In this document: positions 4,290 through 6,544 of the stretch, piece by piece | How the letters are laid out: each line of letters opens with the position of its first letter | Numbering within the stretch: the stretch's first letter is position 1 | Assembly: GCA_964557845.1 (NCBI GenBank) | Contig: CAZLBV010000087.1 | Span: 1 to 6,544, forward strand | Origin: CAZLBV01 sp964557845 | Lineage (GTDB): Bacteria > Acidobacteriota > Aminicenantia > Aminicenantales > Aminicenantaceae | Direction of reading: 5' to 3' | Length of the DNA stretch: 6,544 bases | Notes under the pieces: model-generated | What the model was told of the DNA's origin: nothing | Databases searched by the model: none | What the model saw: only the letters and a program-made list of their open reading frames with translations | Translations under genes and position numbers: made by a program

Positions 4290-6544
4290 GTGTTATTAAA
4301 CTATATAATTCTGGCTTTTAGAAACATCTTCCGGAATAAACTTTACTCATTTTTGAACATTTCCGGACTTGCCATCGGGATCGCCTCCTGCTTACTGGTC
4401 ATGTTTTATGTGAACAATGAACTTAAATATGACAAATTCCATGAAAAATCACCAGTAATATACCGTTTAACCACCCGTTTTTACATTCAAGACAGAATTA
4501 TGAATTTAGCTACTACTTCCTACCTTCAAGGCCCGATGGTTAAAGACGAATTTCCTGAAGTGGAAGACTTTGTCAGGTTCACCCGTTATGGAACCAGCCG
4601 CATAATCAAATATGGAGAAAAAACCTTTGCTGAGGATAAATTTCTCTGGGCAGATAATTCTCTCTTCAATATTTTCTCTTTCAAATTGAAAAAAGGAGAC
4701 CCAAAACATGCTCTTATTGAGCCTAATTCTGTTGTCATAACCGAGAAAACAGCAAAAAAATATTTTGGAGATGAGGACCCCTTGGGCAAAGAACTGCTAG
4801 TCCACAACAAGGACCTGTACAAAGTCACAGGGGTATTGGAGAAGTATCCACAAACATCCCATCTTCATCCCGATTTTATTGCCTCTTTCTGCTCCCTAAA
4901 TATGTATTCCACCAATGATATCGCCAATGATCTGGTCGGTAATGTTGATTACTATACCTATCTGCTTTTACGGGAAGGTTCCGAACCCACACAGATAGAA
5001 AAAAAACTGGAAGAATTCAAAGAAAAATACATCGGAGTTCTACTCCAAAGGCTGGGATGTGAGGCAGACTATAATCTTCAATCACTTGCCAAAATCTATT
5101 TATATTCGCAAAAGGAGAATGAGCTGGAAGCCACCAGCAACATCAATTATATCTATCTTCTTACAGCCATAGGAATCTTTATCCTCATTCTTTCCAGCTT
5201 GAATTACATGAATCTTTCTACGGCCCGATCTGCCAACAGAACCAAAGAGATCGGGTTAAGAAAAGTGGTCGGTGCCCACAGATCTCAACTTATTCTGCGG
5301 TTTTTAATAGAATCTATGCTCCTGACATTGATCTCTGTGGTACTTGCGATCTTGCTGGTTTATATTATGCTACCTGTTTTTAAATCCGTTTCGGGGAAAG
5401 ACCTGAGCATGAATTATTTTTTGGATCCTGTGATCGCCTTAGGATTATTCGGGCTCTTTATTATTCTCGGTATTATCAGTGGAAGTTATTCCGCTTTTTT
5501 TCTTTCCTCCTTTCGTCCGGCAGAAGTAATTCAGGGAAAACTCAGATCAAAAACCGGACATGCCTATATGAGAGTGATCCTGGTTTCTGTTCAATTCACA
5601 ATATCCATTATTCTGATAATCGGAACCCTGCTGATGAATAAACAGCAAAACTTTATGCGCACTATAAGATTAGGTTACGAAAAAGACAACATTATCTCCC
5701 TCAAGCTCCGGAACAGTGAAACCAGAAAAAAATGCGACTCGATCAAAAGGGAATTTCTTCAGAATCCGGATGTTATCAAGGTTTCTGCTTCCATGCATAT
5801 CCCTCTTGGAACAAATATGTTCAGTGCCCATCATCCTGTCGGAAAACCACAGGATGAGCAGATCATGTTGTACGGCCAGATCGTGGATCAGGATTTTTTA
5901 GAGACCTATGGCCTGGAACTCATATCGGGCCGGAATTTTTCCCGAGAATTTCCCAATGACCCTCAAGAATCCATAATTATCAACCAAACCGCCGCCAGAG
6001 AATTAGGCTGGCAGAATAATGCTTTGGGTAAAGAGATAGAAATGATCATGTCCCTTGAGGACAGAATAAAATATAAGATAATAGGTATCGTCAAAGATTA
6101 TCATTTTCAATCACTGCATGAAAAGATCCATCCCATAGCGCTCTACAATTCCTCTCCTTTTGGAGAAAGATTCAATAAAATATCAGCCCGTATAGCTCCA
6201 GGGAAAACCGGGGATGTCATGGCATTCATCGCAGCAAAATGGAAAGAATTCGATCCTCTCTATCCTCTGGAATTCATCTTTATTGATGATCAATATGATT
6301 CCTTATATCGCTCAGAAGAACGTTTAAGTAAGCTTTTTATGTATTTTACCATTCTCGCCATAATTGTGGGATGTTTGGGGCTCTTCGGATTAAGTTCTTT
6401 TAGTGCCGAACAAAAGACCAAAGAAATTGGGATACGTAAAGTCCTGGGGGCTACAGTTACAGGGATCATCTTACTGATGTTAAAGGAATTCATGAAATGG
6501 ATCTTGCTGGCGGTTTTGATCGCCTGGCCTTTGGCTTATTTCCT
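4290..6544 (+). CDS. FtsX/MacB-type ABC transporter permease, 3' end beyond window
   Basis: The frame is open without a stop for 751 codons to the window end. Family members are about 800 residues, so roughly 50 are missing. The layout is two MacB-PCD plus FtsX units: an N-terminal helix (15-38) after the typical start ILAFRNIFRNKLYSFLNISG, a periplasmic domain to about 280, helices near 286-308, 337-360 and 380-406, then FRPAEVIQGK (408-417), a helix at 429-450, a second periplasmic domain and a helix at 683-706. The cytoplasmic ATPase-coupling motif KEIGLRKVVGA (319-329) repeats as KEIGIRKVLGA (711-721). It has no nucleotide-binding domain and must use a separate ATPase, not seen here. The substrate is unknown; relatives act in lipoprotein release, macrolide or peptide export and mechanotransmission. 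GTG 4290 is the only usual start codon between the in-frame stop TAA (4272-4274) and helix 1, and its ribosome site is weak. Confidence 0.9.
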   Translation, partial: MLLNYIILAFRNIFRNKLYSFLNISGLAIGIASCLLVMFYVNNELKYDKFHEKSPVIYRLTTRFYIQDRIMNLATTSYLQGPMVKDEFPEVEDFVRFTRYGTSRIIKYGEKTFAEDKFLWADNSLFNIFSFKLKKGDPKHALIEPNSVVITEKTAKKYFGDEDPLGKELLVHNKDLYKVTGVLEKYPQTSHLHPDFIASFCSLNMYSTNDIANDLVGNVDYYTYLLLREGSEPTQIEKKLEEFKEKYIGVLLQRLGCEADYNLQSLAKIYLYSQKENELEATSNINYIYLLTAIGIFILILSSLNYMNLSTARSANRTKEIGLRKVVGAHRSQLILRFLIESMLLTLISVVLAILLVYIMLPVFKSVSGKDLSMNYFLDPVIALGLFGLFIILGIISGSYSAFFLSSFRPAEVIQGKLRSKTGHAYMRVILVSVQFTISIILIIGTLLMNKQQNFMRTIRLGYEKDNIISLKLRNSETRKKCDSIKREFLQNPDVIKVSASMHIPLGTNMFSAHHPVGKPQDEQIMLYGQIVDQDFLETYGLELISGRNFSREFPNDPQESIIINQTAARELGWQNNALGKEIEMIMSLEDRIKYKIIGIVKDYHFQSLHEKIHPIALYNSSPFGERFNKISARIAPGKTGDVMAFIAAKWKEFDPLYPLEFIFIDDQYDSLYRSEERLSKLFMYFTILAIIVGCLGLFGLSSFSAEQKTKEIGIRKVLGATVTGIILLMLKEFMKWILLAVLIAWPLAYF

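Noticed and set aside
4506..4828. Two minus-strand ORFs of 67 and 80 codons antisense to the permease
   Set aside because: They lie fully within the first periplasmic domain of a convincing permease gene and show no family features or ribosome sites.

Overview
The window is AT-rich bacterial chromosome from a probable Gram-negative organism. It carries four protein genes and one tRNA. Gram-negative is inferred from a lipoprotein-type signal on a DUF6600 protein and from a large MacB/FtsX-type permease with periplasmic domains. DUF6600 proteins and long two-lobed permeases of this kind are common in uncultured lineages such as Aminicenantes and Acidobacteria, and the permeases also in Bacteroidota. 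I cannot place the organism more closely from sequence alone.

Layout: positions 1-345 are non-coding and hold a composite inverted-repeat element (29-299). It looks like a small MITE whose left arm has been split by a separate 120-bp, strongly foldable insert (45-164). Then comes an EamA/DMT-family membrane transporter (346-1215, +). It converges on a minus-strand pair: a Trp/Tyr-rich DUF6600 lipoprotein (1249-2415) lying 52 bp downstream of an ornithine aminotransferase gene, rocD (2468-3673). Upstream of rocD, on the same strand, is tRNA-Ser(GGA) (3862-3952) with its own plausible sigma70-type promoter. A 337-bp intergenic region (3953-4289) separates the tRNA from the divergent, plus-strand FtsX/MacB-type ABC permease. 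That gene starts at GTG 4290 and runs off the window end after 751 codons.

The genes do not form one pathway. rocD interconverts ornithine and glutamate semialdehyde; the permease would need an ATPase partner not seen here; the EamA and DUF6600 proteins have no evident partner in the window. The least explained sequence is at 29-299, with a second unexplained hairpin at 4096-4139. The four protein genes belong to known families, and I see no multi-gene system that is clearly new.
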